From contig CADCPJ010000265.1 in the NCBI GenBank assembly GCA_902803245.1, positions 1 through 14,630 on the forward strand: 14,630 nt of DNA, in the 5' to 3' direction. The position numbers and the translations under genes are program-made. The notes under the pieces were generated by a model. That model did no database searches. It was given only the letters and a program-made list of their open reading frames with translations, and had not been told where the DNA came from. Below, in pieces: positions 14,520-14,630 of the stretch (within the stretch, counting starts at the first letter, position 1; every line of letters begins with the position of its first letter). This DNA is from an uncultured Lachnospiraceae bacterium (GTDB lineage Bacteria; Bacillota; Clostridia; Lachnospirales; Lachnospiraceae).

Positions 14520-14630
14520 TCAATCCTCATCCAGCACCTTGTACGTAAAGAAATCGAAATCGGCCGTCTTCGCGTGAAACACCCTGTCCGCACAGGTGAT
14601 GCCCACCATCGTCCCGGTAAATTCGCCGTA
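14520..14630 (-). CDS. Partial second GH43 beta-xylosidase gene (C-terminus only)
   Basis: The stop codon and last 36 residues of a GH43 enzyme lie at the right edge. They are identical in amino acids to residues 510-545 of the GH43 at 1457-3094, with one silent change (the F536 codon TTC to TTT, position 14553). The gene continues beyond the window. It is either a paralogous beta-xylosidase or the first gene of a second copy of the whole locus. It has its own copy of the terminator and converges on the AraC gene. Confidence 0.9.
   Translation of the reverse strand, partial: YGEFTGTMVGITCADRVFHAKTADFDFFTYKVLDED

Larger units (their letters stand above)
14396..14630. repeat. Right copy of the 235-bp direct repeat
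   Basis: It is collinear with 1333-1567 at an offset of 13,063 bases, with 231 of 235 bases identical. Differences are at 14453, 14486, 14497 and 14553. It begins inside the AraC stop region and runs off the window, so the duplicated block continues to the right for an unknown distance. Confidence 0.95.

Noticed and set aside
1333..14630. Terminal overlap of a circular contig
   Set aside because: The two copies differ at four positions, two of them compensatory in an RNA stem and one silent. That pattern is expected of two real, selected copies rather than of the same sequence read twice, although reads would settle it.

Overview
The window looks like a carbohydrate-utilization locus from a GC-rich anaerobic member of the Bacillota, most likely a Lachnospiraceae-type gut or rumen bacterium. 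This rests on three things: an LplB/LplC-type ABC importer with a DUF3502-type solute-binding protein and no ATPase gene, a YesL/DUF624 membrane protein, and GGAGG-type ribosome binding sites. The genus cannot be named from the sequence.

Layout. Positions 1-376 are non-coding and hold an 18-bp minisatellite (110-255) and a promoter-like element (279-307). A plus-strand EamA/DMT transporter follows (377-1324). It converges on a long minus-strand block. Read in its own direction (right to left) that block runs: GH5 hydrolase (12970-11309), two ABC sugar permeases (11163-10234 and 10212-9283), a secreted solute-binding protein (9127-7643), a strong intrinsic terminator (about 7577-7619), DUF624/YesL protein (7448-6792), GH30 (6717-5359), GH42 (5176-3179), GH43 beta-xylosidase (3094-1457), and a second strong intrinsic terminator (1407-1445). 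A divergent AraC-family regulator (13151-14401) sits at the right. The AraC/GH5 intergenic region carries AT-rich promoter elements and three ATAAATC boxes, which fits local regulation of the operon by the AraC protein.

How it probably works (inference). The binding protein captures an oligosaccharide outside the cell and the two permeases import it, using an ATPase encoded elsewhere. The four hydrolases show no signal peptide and would trim it in the cytoplasm. The GH43 matches the GH43 beta-xylosidase pattern, and the GH42, GH30 and GH5 keep both catalytic glutamates. The mix suggests a xylose-containing, branched plant-type glycan, but the exact substrate cannot be read from the sequence.

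The most notable observation is that the last 235 bases (14396-14630) repeat 1333-1567 with only four substitutions and no indels. The repeat covers a palindrome, the terminator and the 3' end of the GH43 gene, so a second GH43 copy (or a second copy of the whole locus) begins at the right edge. Two of the four differences form a compensatory A-U to G-C swap in the terminator stem and one is a silent codon change, so both copies look real and functional. Other oddities are a permease whose only orthodox start codon lies inside its own Shine-Dalgarno sequence, with an in-frame ACG at the ideal distance; a 30-bp tandem repeat that provides the GH30 stop codon; and a palindromic repeat that provides the AraC stop codon. 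I found no CRISPR array, RNA gene, transposase or clearly new defence-type system.
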